NCBI GenBank assembly: GCA_026874595.1
Contig: CM049307.1
Location: 77,416,643-77,480,642, forward strand
Direction: 5' to 3'
Length of the DNA stretch: 64,000 nucleotides
From: Sipunculus nudus
Lineage: Eukaryota; Annelida; Sipuncula; Golfingiida; Sipunculidae
The notes beneath the pieces were generated by a model. The model was not told the DNA's origin, searched no databases, and worked only from the letters and a program-made list of their open reading frames with translations. A program made the position numbers and the translations under genes. Positions 25,684 through 38,536 of this stretch are shown one piece after another; within the stretch, counting starts at the first letter, position 1; each line of letters begins with the position of its first letter.

Positions 25684-26110
25684 AGAGAGTACGGTCACCG
25701 TACGGGCACCGTACAGTAGACGTACGAATGTCGTAGGATACCCATGCGAATTTTAACGCCTTCTCGGCTACCCGAGAGACGTACGGCGTACCTGCGGCAG
25801 TCGTAAGTAGTCTTTGCGGTTAGCTTGCGGTGTCCGCAGGGTTAGCTCACGTTACCGTGCGATTTCCGTAAGTATGAAAAAGACACCTTGCCGCTCCCGC
25901 ACGTCGGCCGCATAAGTATTTCTGCGGTTTCAAAAAATCTAACGGTGATCTACGGTATGCGGTGACCGCAGGGGGTTGTGACCGAGGCTTAAGGTAGCCG
26001 TCCTTGAACAGTAAGGTGAAGGTGCGGGTTCTTTGCATGAAGCAAGTACACCGTACGGTGCCCGGCCGACCGGCAGGCGCCCGGCCGGCGATCGGTGGCA
26101 GCGAGCGGCC
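25684..26110 (+). repeat. GC-rich array with 11-bp periodicity, left part
   Basis: Clearest at 25684-25740, where GTACGGTCACC, GTACGGGCACC, GTACAGTAGAC, GTACGAATGTC and GTAGGATACC follow one another in register at 11 bp. Beyond that the register loosens, but CGTACGG, CGTAAG, TGCGGT and CCGCAGGG words stay dense to about 26110. GC content is far above the neighbours. A matching array lies at 28976-29350 on the other side of a retrotransposon. Confidence 0.65.
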
Positions 26111-26415
26111 ACCGTAAGGTTATTTTCTGCGTTATATATAACTGTTGAACATTAAGCCAAAGAATAGGGAACGGTCAGATAGGATACAGACCAATATTAT
26201 TTTTCGGTATATTACAACCATTTTTTTTCTTATGTAACTCGATTCGATTTTTCTTAAATAACTTTTACTACAGAACATAATTATTGGAAATAATTTATTG
26301 ATATAATATTTATTGTCGTGCAAAGCTTGAGCGCCATACTTATTCAAATAAATTTTCAAGGTTCATTAAAATACTTGACGGATTCAGAGAGGTTGGATCC
26401 AGCGGACAGAGGTTC

Positions 26416-26501
<86 letters not shown>

Positions 26502-26534
26502 GCCGACGTGGCTGTATTTTTATATCCGACAGCT
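26111..26534. other. AT-rich stretch with long TA microsatellite
   Basis: Includes a (TA)n run of about 40 units at 26418-26498. Otherwise no feature. Confidence 0.6.
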
Positions 26535-28975
26535 CAGATTTTATTTATTTATTTATTTATTAAAACATATTTATACAGGGTAGCTCGTTCAGACAAGATT
26601 GTCTGATCTGCCACAGGGCCCTGTTTGGATATACAGTTTATTCAATGTATAAAACATGTAAAATGCAATCAGAATTAATTAAAGTGACTAAAGTTAAAAT
26701 AATGCTGCAAGATGGGATATTTAACATGAAAATATATAACTATGACATTTAACGTAATATACAGCAAGATGTGATATTAAACATGAATATAAAACTCTGA
26801 CATGCAACGTTATATACAAGGCAATCATGAGTGTGACATAAATATGAAATATAACAGAGTTTGAAATAGCATGCAATATATGACATATAAAGCACAGAGG
26901 TTTATTACATGATACTTTTTAAAGACCTGTAAGGAGGAGCAGTTTCTTTGAGATTGATTTAATGTGTTCCACAAAATAGGACCTTGGCATAAAAATGATT
27001 TCTTTAAGTAGTCTGTGCGAGGTTTGGGTACATATAATTTATTGGAATAGCTATTGTGTGTATCATGTTGGTGGACTTGGCGAACAAACCTGAACCGGTC
27101 GGTCATATAGGATGGACTTAGGTTATTCAGACATTTAAACATAAGGATGCGAGTCAAATATTCATTTCGTTGTTCAACTGATTTAATGCCAAGGGACTGA
27201 CGGATAGCTGTTATGCAACATTCATGATTAAAATTGCGACTTATAATACGTGCGGCTCGATTTTGAAGACTTTGAATGGGAGTAAGACATGAAGTAGGCG
27301 CATTCCCCCAGACTGTGAGGCCGAAGTCAATATGTGGCTGAATCAGGCCAGTGTACATTTTCAATGCGGTGTCTTGAGGTATGTATCGACTGCACCTGAA
27401 GAGGGCACCTACTTTAGACGAGAGCTTTTTGCATACTTGTTCAGAGTGTCCCGACCATTTTAGGTTTTCATAAAGCACTAACCCCAAGTGAGTGATACTG
27501 ATATTGTTTGATGGGCTGGTCAAATGCTGTGATATTAAGGTCTAAAGTCTCCAAAGAACGGGATCTGAAGAGGATGGTTGATGTTTTTTTTCTACATTGA
27601 TTGAGAGCTTATTATTATAAAACCATTTAGATAAAGTAGTGACGCCGTGTTGAAGTTCCTTTCTAATTTTGTTTGGATCATTACTTGTATAGTAAATAAT
27701 GGCGTCATCCGCAAAAAGATTACATTGACAATTGCCAGTGTTTCCAGGAAGATCATTTACATAAATTAAAAATAATATGGGTCCTAATACAGAACCTTGG
27801 GGTATTCAAATGTTCACAGGATGCTGTGAAGATAAAGCGTTAGCTTTATCTATCGGAGAGATAGTTCTTAATCAGTTCATGTGATTTATCATGGAAACCG
27901 TAATGTTTTATTTTTTCTAAGAGAATGTCATGACTGATGGTGTCGAAACATCTCTTGAGATCGAAGAAGCAAGCCCCTGTGAAACGTTTAGTGTCAATTG
28001 CATGGAGCCAATTGTCCACAACTCTATGTAAACTAGTTTGAGTCGAATCGTTTTTCAAGAAAGCAGATTGATCATGATCGAGTTATTATGTCATGTTGAC
28101 TTAAGTGGTATAGAATTTGAGCATGTAGAACCTTTTCAAATACGCATGCTAAATGGGGAAGAACAGAAATAGGCCGATAATTATTAATATCTTCTTTGGA
28201 TCCTTTACCTTTATATATTGGAGTGATTCTTGCGGATTTCCATTAAGTGGGGAAGGTAGCTTCACTAATACACCGATTAAATAAGGTGGCTAAGCTGACG
28301 CATAATATATGTGAGGCTATTCTCACCATTTTGGAATCTTTGCCGTTGGCATCGATTTTACTTTCGAAAGATAGGCTTGTAAGAAACTGCTGTACTAGAG
28401 AGGAGGTTATGAGATTAAATTCAAAGTTACTTGACGATATTTTGATGTCAAAGCTTTCTGTGCATGATGAAGGAAATTTCTCTGACAGTCGAAGGCCAAC
28501 ATCAGCAAAGTGTTTGGCCGCTTCTTCAATATTAATGTGCCGAAGATCATTGCTATTCTGAGCTTTCTTTAAGATGCTGTTTACAACGTTCCATATCTTT
28601 TTCTGGTTCATACCAGCTTGGCCTATCTTAGTCATATTAAATCGACGTTTATGTTGTTTGATTTGAATGTTAGCTAAATTTCGAAGTTGTTTATAAATAA
28701 CTAAGTCCGTCTCAATGTTGTTTTTGGTCCATTTTTTATGCATGAAGTCACGTTGCCTCATAATTCCTCGAGTTTCGTTGTCAATAAAACAAGGTTTTTG
28801 AGATTTTACTCTTACTTGTCTGATTGGTGCATGCTTATTACAAACTCTCTGGCTTCTTTCCAGAGAGTCCATGCATCATTTACATCAGATGCAGTGAGTA
28901 CGATGCAGATGAGTAAATGTTTTATTCTATTTAAGTTATCAAGGAAGGCTATTTCATTAAATTTCCTGTATGATC
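26535..28975 (-). mobile_element. Non-LTR (LINE) retrotransposon, 5'-truncated and frameshifted
   Basis: Read on the minus strand, order and motifs are those of a LINE second open reading frame. A linker with HAPIR lies at 28872-28243. Reverse-transcriptase motifs follow: NYRPISVLP near 28150, FFDLKRCFDTISHDILLEKI at 28058-27846, IPQGSVLGPILF near 27800, and the catalytic FADD at about 27715-27704. A C-terminal thumb/tail region follows at 27523-26825. The three main blocks are in different frames, so at least two frameshifts exist. The 3' end runs into an AATA-type tail (plus-strand TTTATTTATTTA near 26541-26562), typical of Jockey/CR1-like elements. The endonuclease domain is absent at the 5' end, where the GC-rich array resumes. 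Confidence 0.88.
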
Positions 28976-29350
28976 GTCGACGGTAGGTGTGATTCAGGGC
29001 ACCGTGAGGACTGCGCGGACAAAATTTACATCACAAGGAAGCCGTGCGGACCCCGCAAAGCAACCATTCGACTTTTCATTATGGGTACCGTAAGGCTATC
29101 GCACGGTGCACGTAGGGCAACGGAGGAAACTGCAAGGCGCCAGTACGAATATTTTCGGGATAATGACCCAGATAATCGTACGAGTGGCCCTAGGATACCG
29201 GCCGATGCTCGTAAGGCGACCGTACGGGCTTTCTTCGGGCTTTCTACGGGCTTACGGTGAGCTGGAAACGCCGGGAGAATTGAGCGCAGCCTGCTCAGCC
29301 CGTCGGCTGTAAAAGTTAAACCGGCGCCCGTGAAAATCGTTCGGGTACAT
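28976..29350 (+). repeat. GC-rich array with 11-bp periodicity, right part
   Basis: Same word set as 25684-26110. In register examples are GTAAGGCTATC, GCACGGTGCAC and GTAGGGCAACG at about 29089-29121, and CGTAAGGCGAC, CGTACGGGCTT, TCTTCGGGCTT and TCTACGGGCTT at about 29211-29253. The retrotransposon at 26535-28975 ends abruptly against it, which suggests that insertion split one array, although AT-rich sequence also lies on the left side. Confidence 0.65.
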
Positions 29351-30543
29351 TGCAGGCACCGTCTGAATATACCAAAAAAATGGGTTTTACTCACCACACG
29401 GGCCACGTAGGCTACATGTGATAGAGGCTGAAGTAGGATCGTCTGATTCAATGAAAACCTGTTCGTGTAGGACCCTGTCCGAATCCGAATATGTTGCTTT
29501 CACGCACGTTAAAACGGGAGATCGGGTCGGGTTTGTTTTGACCCGATAATAGTGCTGCCACTCCATACTATTACAAAAGTAATCTACTTTTTTCAGGCAT
29601 GACTCTTTCAGGGATTTATACTGTTTATATATTCTCCTCAGGGGATGAGTGTAGTATAGAAATCCTCTGACAATATTGCTAAATAGTGGCATCTCATTAC
29701 TGTAATCTCTCTTTTTTTACAAAGTAACTGGATATATGGAAGACTTGAAAATATAAAAACTGTTAAATCTGAAGGTTTCTTTTAGAACCGTCATACGTTG
29801 TAAAATAGTACAAAAATTAGCAGCACTACGATAAGCTTGAACCGGATGACCTGTCTAGTATGAAAGAGACGACAATAGTTCCAGCGACCGTGGAAATGGC
29901 AAAACATCCGCATCTTTGCCCATGAGAAACACCAGTTCATACTCGCAGAACGATTATAGGCCGGAAGTTTGAAATCTGATCGGCAAGGTCGATAATTGAC
30001 ACAGGATTAACATTTGTTATTTAAACCAAACTTGCTTTAGTCTATATAATCACCGGGGAAATCCTTAGGGGAAGCCAGGAAACAATCAATTAAATCATAT
30101 GACTCATTAACGACTTGTCTCTCTGTGTCCTCAGCTGTCCGGCACCTGTTCCACTCAATGATGTATAACATAACAGTTTATCCAGCTATGGAATAAGTCA
30201 ACTTATCTGTATATTTTTAACCGCCTGGGTTTAGAGGTTGATTGTTGGGTGTTAACTGCTGGATCATCAGCCGACTGACCAATATCCGTTGTTTTATTGC
30301 CCGAGGATATATATTGTATAGAACCAAGGTGAACGCATAAGAATACGTCCTCTAAATGGCAGGCAGTGACTAATTATGATAGCAGCGTTATTTCTAATCC
30401 TGGAAAATTCGCCACCTGACAAAAAAAAAACGATTTTACAAAATTGAATGGTGTAAATCTAATACCCTTTCGCAAAAGGAATCTTATAGGAACATCCGTA
30501 TAAATACTGACTAAGGAAGGTGAATTAAAACGAAAATTGGATA
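29351..30543. other. Non-coding stretch upstream of SLC16-like gene A
   Basis: No recognisable exon. It should contain the promoter of the gene starting at 30544, but no core element stands out in AT-rich sequence. Confidence 0.4.
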
Positions 30544-30941
30544 ATGGACACGAATAAACCAAAGGACACGCGAATACTGATAGAGGAAAGGCTGTTCCTA
30601 GTGGAGGAAAACCCAAAGGGAGAGGGGATTCTGAAAATTCAGAACAAAACTTTGCAACAAAACCAGAAGACCGAAGGAAAGAACACATGGTACTGTAACC
30701 TGGTACTGGCCGTCAGCTTTTTCTCTTGTTTTGTTACTGTTAGATTACAGACTTCCTATGGTGTAATTTACCAGGACTTGAAGTCGTTTTACTCCGCTGA
30801 TGCCTCCAGAGTCTCTCTTCCATTAGCGACACAGGATTTCATGACACACTTCGGTGGTAGGTTTACGGTCACTTTATAAAAATGCATTTATAAATTTACG
30901 ACGTTCACCTAGTATTATTTCTTAACGTTTTAAATATCTAT

Positions 30942-31014
<73 letters not shown>

Positions 31015-33535
31015 CCCTAAAGAGGCAGATTCTGTCAAAATCTTAATCCGGGACTCTCCCCGGGCAAGCGTGATACTGAAATCACAGCTCGATAGTTCCT
31101 TTTAACGAGGGATGCCATTTTTTGGCAGTGTGTCGTTATTTATAATGCCATCGATAGTTACCGTTACATCGATATACCTTGCCAATATTGACTGATTAAC
31201 CCATACGATCTTTTCTAGCATTGTTTACCAGTGCCTTCGTGAAGGTTTTCGGACTGCGTGCTGTAGGGTTCATTGGAGGCCTCGTGTCTGCTGGAGGTTT
31301 CATCTTCGCATATTTTGCTCCGAGTCTTGGCGTGTTCACGGTGGCATACGGCTTGATTGTGGGTAAGGATTGGCCAGCGTGTCTGAACACTGGGTCAGTA
31401 TTGTGCTACAGTACGGGTTAGAATTCAGACTTACCGAGGGCTTTAAATTAAGTTTTCCGTCGATAAATTAGTGTGACTCGAGATGGCCGCAGTGATTTCA
31501 AATAATTATAAAAAACGCATCATTGTAAGCACAAGGAAAAGCAAACCTTTAATTAGATGACAAAAACTACATGGCACTGAATATTTTTTTTTATTTGCAA
31601 TTTTTTTTTAACTTTTATATCTTTTTAAAACTGGATTTTCGATCGAACAAATGATTTTGAATGTCACCTAAAAACCCAAATTTTGTTCGAAAGAAAAATA
31701 ATATATATCAATCAATAAAAAAGAATTTATAATTAGAAAGAACAATGTGTTGGGTTTAAAATTTCAAATGACCGGCTTTTATCTGGGATTTTTACTTGAA
31801 GAGGTAAAATTGTATATCCTTCGACTCCAGTGAAATGTCCACTTAGCATTATCTTTGTCTTATTGTAGGTATTGGCTTTGCATGTATATATCTGTCAGCC
31901 AGTATATCGATTCAGCTATTTTTTGACGAGGGACGGTCATTCGCTACTGGAGTTAATATCGCCGGATCAGCTCTTGGATTGTTCGCTATGAGTCCGCTGG
32001 TCAGATTTCTCCTCAATAAGTATACATGGCGGGGTTCTATGTTGATCAAAGCGGGAATAGTTCTGCAATGCACCTGGCTGTGGTTACTGGTCCGCCCTCC
32101 AAGCAATGAGGAACAGAAGAAAAATTACGTGACTAAAGATCAAAACAGCGTCACTTACCATAAAAAGAAACTGAAGTCATCACTCAATAATAACAAGTTA
32201 GGCGAGAAACCTGGTATATTTCAGAAATTGTCAACGACGTTGAAAGAAACGTTCGACTTCAAGGTTTTCAAGAACTTTCATTTAACAATATATTCAATAG
32301 CAATATTTTTCGCCCAGATGGGTTTTCCAGTCACGTATGCTTTTGCACCAGACAAAGGCACCGACATGGGATTTTTGCATGACGAAACAAAATGGTTCAT
32401 CTCGTTCACCGGAGTGGGAGGTTTGATTGGAAGGATAGCATTCGGACTGATTGGCAACTTTCCTTTATTACATGACCGGCGCCTGCATCTCCATCGACTA
32501 AGTGTCGGTTTGACTGGCACCAGCCTCGTTCTGGTGCCAGTTTGCAGAACTCTTAGTCCATGTACATCATTCTTACTATATACGGGTTCGCGGCCGGTGA
32601 GTAATTCAGGTACTTTTGATTCAGATTTCGTGGGTTCATCATTTCCTGTTTGATTTTATCAACACGTACTTTTTCGGGCTATTTTGTGATTTTACATGAT
32701 GTTAGACAAACGAAAAGGCGTGAGACGTGATAAAACAATGAGTGATTTTGTTAATCCAATTGCCACTAGATGTGTGAGATAACAGTTTGATTATGCAATG
32801 TTTAGGATCCTTTAAACATCTTGTAAAAGGTTAGACAGGATAAGAGTTTTCTGGCCGATGGGCATCCATGCTTGACCATTTTTCGCTGTTTGGTTCAGTT
32901 ATTTATTTTAATATTTGATAGGAGGTCACATGGTGATGACATACGTGATGCTGCACGACTTATTTGGCTCTGACGTCATCACACGGTCAATCGGCCTCAG
33001 TCTGGTGATAATAGGTTTAGCGTTCATAGTGACTATACCTCTTTGTGGTGAGTAACAAATATTAACAAAAATGTTTACGTCTTCCTGTTCTGGAGTATTA
33101 TATAATTTCCTTAATGCGCTGCGTTCCAAATATGAAAATAACCAAGAGTTCATTTTTTTTCTATCATGTTGTATATTATGGTTTCCCAAGACGGTTAATA
33201 AATCGAGTCTACTGTTTTGGCCGTGCGGCTAATCATTCCTGACCAGGGCTTATGTCTATTTGTTTATATCGATATTTTCCCAGAACATATGATATCTGTG
33301 TTTTGCAGGTTTTGTCCGGGTCAAAGCTGATGCATATAACCCCGTGTTTTTCCTGGCTGGCGGGTATTTCATCATGTCTATGTGTATAATGATGTTTATA
33401 CCTGTATCAATAAAAGAAGATAAAAACAAGGAACATTACATGGAACTTCCGTGGAAGAGATTCATCAACCGCAAATGCAGATTTGAGATCCTTTCTTATA
33501 TGTGCAAAAGAGATTTTATCCTTAGCTATAACTAG
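30544..33535 (+). CDS. SLC16-like (monocarboxylate transporter family) gene A, five exons, one frameshift
   Basis: A 12-TM major-facilitator transporter; SLC16 members carry monocarboxylates or related solutes across membranes. Exons: 30544-30856, 31219-31362, 31869-32596, about 32922-33047 and 33309-33535, all with GT/AG borders and phase-1 junctions. The start is ATG 30544. A 48-residue polar tail leads to TWYCNLVLAVSFF (TM1). Exon 3 begins with the TM5 signature FFDEGRSFATGVNIAGSALG, then TWRGSMLI (TM6), a charged loop, APDKGTDMGF and GGLIGRIAFGLIG (TM8). Exon 4 gives TM10-11, exon 5 TM12 and a polar tail. Near 32558 one base is missing relative to gene C: the codon before Met-Tyr has two bases, so the exon 3 end shifts frame and the exon 3-4 junction loses phase. 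Either recent pseudogenisation or a sequence error. Substrate unknown. Confidence 0.85.
30947..31012. repeat. (TA)n microsatellite in intron 1 of gene A
   Basis: About 33 TA units between exons 1 and 2 of the SLC16-like gene A. Confidence 0.95.
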
Positions 33536-34285
33536 ACACTGGTTTGTTTCTTGGCTTTTCAGTCGTGTGCGTTTAGATGAATAATGCTCCCATCCTGCCC
33601 CAGATGTCGCTCCTGTACGGTAACCTGAGAAAAGAACTTGCAACAAGATTTAGATCACCAGGTGTGAAACGGACAAAAAGTTGTATTAAGCCACCTCATT
33701 TAGACGATCTTCCGAGTTTCCACTTAATATCTTTTCTTGATTAACTAACCTGAACCTGTTAAGCATACCGCTGAACACTGGTTTGACTAAAATACCTTTT
33801 GTTTAAAGACTATGAAATCAAAATGAGGCATATTAACCACGATATGTAAAATATATCCGTCCACACGATTCGATAAAAAACACGCTACTTCGAAAAGAAT
33901 ATAAATATTCATTACAATCCGCACTTGGTTTGGGGTTGTATGGACCGTGCTTTCCTCTTCTTTCCCTTTTCTAACCGGTTACTGTCCGTTATGACATGAT
34001 CTTCCTTCATTTATGTCTCTGAGAAATACTCTTCGTAATATACGTCTTCAGTGTGACTTGTAATGTATGGTCCATGGCTTTATTCCCTCTACGTAAATTT
34101 GATTAAAGCAACGCGTTGGTGAACACGAACAGAATAAATTATTATGACAAATAGTGTCAATTGCTCCAGGCAGGTAAATAATGGACACTTCTCACATGTC
34201 CACTAGGACAGAGCAAAACGTGGACTAAGGTGTAGCAATGGACTTTGATGAACTATCAGGGCTACTAGTACTGGGTGACTTCGCC
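33536..34285. other. Non-coding stretch downstream of gene A
   Basis: AT-rich, no exon. The right end may contain a very eroded zinc-knuckle part of the Gag remnant that follows, but no clean Cys-Cys-His-Cys motif can be read. Confidence 0.4.
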
Positions 34286-35230
34286 TTAAACTTCTTTTGA
34301 CCATACTGATTTACACTGTTTGTGAATGACTGGTTTGATTTGCTAGTAAAGACATTTTGTATGTTAATGAATAATCATCAGCTAATTGAGCAGCAATGAC
34401 ATGTGTTTCAGGGCTTTTCTTATCAAGAAAAGTATTAACATCTGCGTTAATGCAGCGCTTAAATTCTTCAAGTAAAATCAACTACCGCAAATTGTCATTA
34501 TCTTTCATTACATTTTTAGAACTACGCCATGGATAAAAAAATGCTCTTTTGTCCAAGCAAATTCTACATAGGTCTGTTCTTTGCGCTTTTCCCAATTTCT
34601 GAATTTCTGGCGGTAAGCCTCCGAAACTGATTCATAACTTATTAGGATTTACCGTTTAACATGGTCATAGTCGGCAGCGGCTTCAACTTAAAGCTCTGTA
34701 TAAATTTATCTGGCCTTGCCAGTCAATACACTTTGTAATAGCATAGTCCAATATTCCTTAGGCCATTTTAAATTTCCCGCTACCTTCTCAACCTTTTTTC
34801 TTGAAAAGGTGGGACAAGTCTAATGTGTTTAGTAACATCAAAACTGTGAGTTGGGGCTGCACGTAGACAATTTTCTAGTTTAAGTCTTCCTAACTCTAGT
34901 CGTTTTAACTCAATGTCTTTTTCTAGTCTTTCTCTTTGTATTTTTTTTCTAGTCTTTCCCTTTCTAACCTTTCATACATTTCTAACTTTTTTAATTGCAT
35001 AGCAAGGCTGTCATCTTTTGATATTTCTACTTCACTCTCTTCAATTAAACCTTGCTAGCTAGATCTTTCATGATTTTAGCAATGATATCAGGCTTTCTCA
35101 AAGCTTTTTCACACCTAGCCCAGCCCTAAGTGTTAACCCAAACGCAACAACTGATCTTTTGTCAACTGTTCAAGTTGATCCGGGTCGGGATCATCAACAA
35201 ATGCCTCAGGTTTGAATTATATCATGTTAA
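34286..35230 (-). pseudogene. Gypsy-type retrotransposon Gag remnant
   Basis: Minus-strand translation in shifting frames gives a charged coiled-coil stretch (IELKRLELGRLKLEN), then AAPTHSFDVTKHIRLVPPFQ, then a Trp- and Tyr-rich core with W-P-K-E-Y-W, T-G-K-A-R-Q-like and Y-R-Q-like phrases. This is the order of invertebrate Gypsy Gag proteins. Many stops and frameshifts interrupt it. It lies 147 bases inside the LTR at 35377-36138, in the right position and strand for the 5' end of a minus-strand element. No protease or polymerase follows. Confidence 0.7.
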
Positions 35231-35376
35231 GATGTTAAAACAACAACAAAAACAATAATATAAATCTAGTTAACAATGTATTGTAAAAAAATGTGTAATT
35301 ATGTAAACAATGTTTTGTAAACAATGTGTCTAGGTCATGCCCTAAAAAATTTTCAAAACTATAAATTTTATTTTAT

Positions 35377-36138
35377 TTTACGGAACCTAATTATAGATCC
35401 TCACGAGCATTAATTTTGTTACGGAGATAAATAAAAATAAGATTCTGTAACACTAGGCAGCGTGAAATGTCTAGGGGAATGAATAATGAAGTCAGTGTTT
35501 TTTTGTAAACAATTTTTTATATTTTTTTCTTAAAACAATCCTAACATAACAATACACTAAATCAAAACAATCTCACTGTAAAACAATAAAAATGTACAGT
35601 ACCAGAGTGTCCGGATCCTAGGCTTTGATTCTGGATAGCACCACTGTCACAGTTCAACAAATCCTCTAAAATATATAATCCAAATGAACAGTTCACGTAA
35701 ATTGCCCAATGTAAATCTGTTGTAATCCAAAAGTGAAGTTCTGTTAATAATCCAAAAGGCAAACTGAAGATTGTATAAAATCTGTTGCAAGGTTCGAAGA
35801 ATATCTATAAGATTGGAATTATCGGAAGGGTCGCAAAACAAACTCACATCCGTCCGTGTCAGCTTGATTTTTTTTCTCTCCCGCTTTAAACAAAGCCCGT
35901 ATTTATAACTTTTTTCACTCAAAGGCTAGAAACTTCTATTTCATGAACATCCCAAAGATCACCCTATGCATGAACTGACCTGAACCTTCCAGAACCTTCC
36001 ATCAACCAGTACGAATTACACCGAGCGCTGTGTCTCTACTCGCCATAGCAACGCCCAGGGCTTGAGCCTAACACGAAAAAAAAAAATTTCAACAGACACA
36101 TGAAAACTTCTGTACAGAATAAAACATTACCTGTAACA
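35377..36138 (-). mobile_element. Gypsy-type LTR (5' LTR of a minus-strand element)
   Basis: Related along most of its length to the LTR at 20720-21577, with shared CGGAACCTAAT, GGAGATAA, GTAACACTAGGCAGCGTGAA, AACAGTTCAC.TAAAT, AAAAGTGAAGTTC and a terminal CTGTAACA. The left end is slightly eroded (TTTTACGG instead of TGTTACGG). It is shorter by about 100 bases, mostly small deletions. The Gag remnant lies on its internal side. Confidence 0.75.
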
Positions 36139-36612
36139 AAATTAATTCCACACCCAATTAGTATGCTCTTCATTATTTTTTTAATACATTTCTGTATATA
36201 TATTCGTATTGTAAACAGGAAAGAGCATGCATATTAGTTCCGTTTACACTATTATCAATTTGGCCACAAATCCGTTGCCTAAACGTAATTACATTTCATA
36301 GATATATACTAACCCAGCTGGTGTCACACTGCTGAGGCCATGTGCACCTTGTTTGAGACTGTTTGAATTTCATATTCGTTGAGCAGGAAATGATTATCGG
36401 GAATGAACACAGCAACACTTGATTCTCTCACCTACCTGGTAATCTGAATAAGTCTTAGCTGACGTGAAATTTCTTCGTCAGAACTGAGATTTGAGGTAGA
36501 AGTCCAATAAGCCGGCAAGTTTAGCACCCAGAAGAATTCAGTATTTCGCGAAAACATATTGAAGATATAAATTATTCCACATATCTATCCCCAAAAGAAT
36601 ATTATAGCACTA
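36139..36612. other. Non-coding stretch upstream of SLC16-like copy B
   Basis: No exon or repeat seen. Presumed former promoter region of copy B. Confidence 0.4.
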
Positions 36613-38518
36613 ATGGATAATGGTCAAGGACCGTTTAAACAAAACCGAGAAGACGGTCATGAGTACCCTAAATATGTCGCAGAAACTGATGAAATAGCAC
36701 AAAAATGTAAAGCGGTTTCTCGTGGAGGAGAACCCAAAGGGAAGTCAGAACCAAAACGCCAAGCCGAAAACAAAGACACGTGGTACAGTTACCTGGTACT
36801 GGCCGTCAGCTTTCTCACATATTTTGTAACTGGTGGGTCAGTAGCTTCCTATGGTGTTATTTTCCAGGATTTGAAATCTGATGCCTCTGCTGATGCCTTC
36901 AGACTTTCAATGCCGTCAGCGACATTGGGTTTCGTATTGCACGTTGCTGGTAGGTTGACATTGAACTTGTCCAGTCACCTCAGATTGACTGCCTAAAGTA
37001 ACATCATTTCCTATTTGCAGCTGATAAACTAAATGTAAACATTACACGTATTTTGTAATGATTTTTTTTCATCTGAGTGTCATTAGGTTCTAACAATCTG
37101 TAATACATTTATAGTATATAAATGCAATTATTATGATCTTTAAATCGGCCAACATGGTTAAGGCAGCACAATTTTGAAGGGTTCTGTCATTTTCCCAGTA
37201 GATTTTGTCCCTGCGGCGAGGTTGTTTGGCTCCGTGCAATTAATCCACCAAGTGTCTCGCTCAGGCAAGGGCCGTTATTGGCGACGTCTTGTGGATACAA
37301 GGAAAAGTATTATATTCTTGGCAGATTTATATATGTGTCCCACTTGTATCCTGCGGATGGAACATTGATAGTATCCCGAAACTGGTCACCATCTTATTTG
37401 GATCGGGGCGTCAATGTCATTTGGACTCGAAGAAACTGTCTCTGTCTGACAATTACGAGCATCATGTTTTTATCTATATTTTATTTCAAAGTCGTCCATC
37501 TCAAACTTAGTCACGGAACTCCTATGTTGTAAAGCCTCGGCTATACACGATTTTGCCCGTGAACCGCCGGGAATGATGCCAAGTATGTCCTTTTCTATAT
37601 TAAAAAAAACAAAACCTTTTTTACATTAATCATTATTTTTCAAAGTTGCCCTTGCAGCGTCAAATATAAAAAAAAAATGCAAGGCAATTTGTAATATTTA
37701 TAATGGAACTAGACTAATATACAAAAGCAAATTATGAACGGATTAAATGCTTGTAATGTTTAAATAAGGTACTTTTCCATTTATATTGACGGTAATTGTA
37801 ACAATAATTGTCCCCACTTCACCAAACAGAATGCCATCAGAATAGCAGATCACAATAATGCCAAACAGTGGCTTGTGTCATACGCGCATGGTTGACCTAT
37901 TTCTTTGTAATTCCTTGGTTTTGCTGTTTCTCTTTATGTGTTGAAGAGACAGTTCGCCGGCAAGTGTTCTTGTGTCGTGTAACTTTGGGTATTCAGTTAA
38001 GGTCTCCGTTGTTAGTTATGCCATTGTTATTTTTAGCGAATAGCGGGGTATTGTTTCCAGTCTCCTACGTATTCAGCGTGCCCATGAGTATAGACGAGCC
38101 GCAGTAGAAAAACGGTTTCCAGTCATTGTATGAGACATATGAATATAGATGAGCCCTCAGGGTAGTTAGAATTTATAAGGTTCGCATACACTGAGTGGTC
38201 ATCCGATCAGTGTTCGTTGTCCAGAAGCCAGCCATCCGTCTGTTGGGGTCTAGTACCACTAGTCAAGGACCAGTGCCAACAGTTGCGGTCCGGTGCTACC
38301 AGTTTCGGTCCAGTGCCGCCAGTCGGATATCAGAGCCGACAGTGGGGGACTTGAATCGCCAGTTTAGGACTCTGTAGATAGCTTGAATTGTTTCTATTTT
38401 ATGCGCAGCCAGTGTATTTAATGTGGACTTGTGCGTAGAAGGCTGGGAACCCTATCTGGTAAGGTGGTTTGGAATTCTGTAATTTTGTTATGGGCAATGC
38501 TTACCGGGTGACCATGAT

Positions 38519-38536
38519 TGGTGGCCAAACCCGGGA
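38519..38536 (+). other. Candidate tRNA primer-binding site
   Basis: TGGTGGCCAAACCCGGGA begins with TGG and is complementary to a plausible tRNA 3' end: CCA, discriminator A, a seven-base acceptor strand, a five-base T-stem strand and TC. It lies four bases after a CA that could end the LTR. The tRNA species is not identified. Confidence 0.5.

Noticed and set aside
29026-29451. 141-codon minus-strand frame
   Set aside because: It coincides with the GC-rich 11-bp array, where stop codons are rare because of composition.
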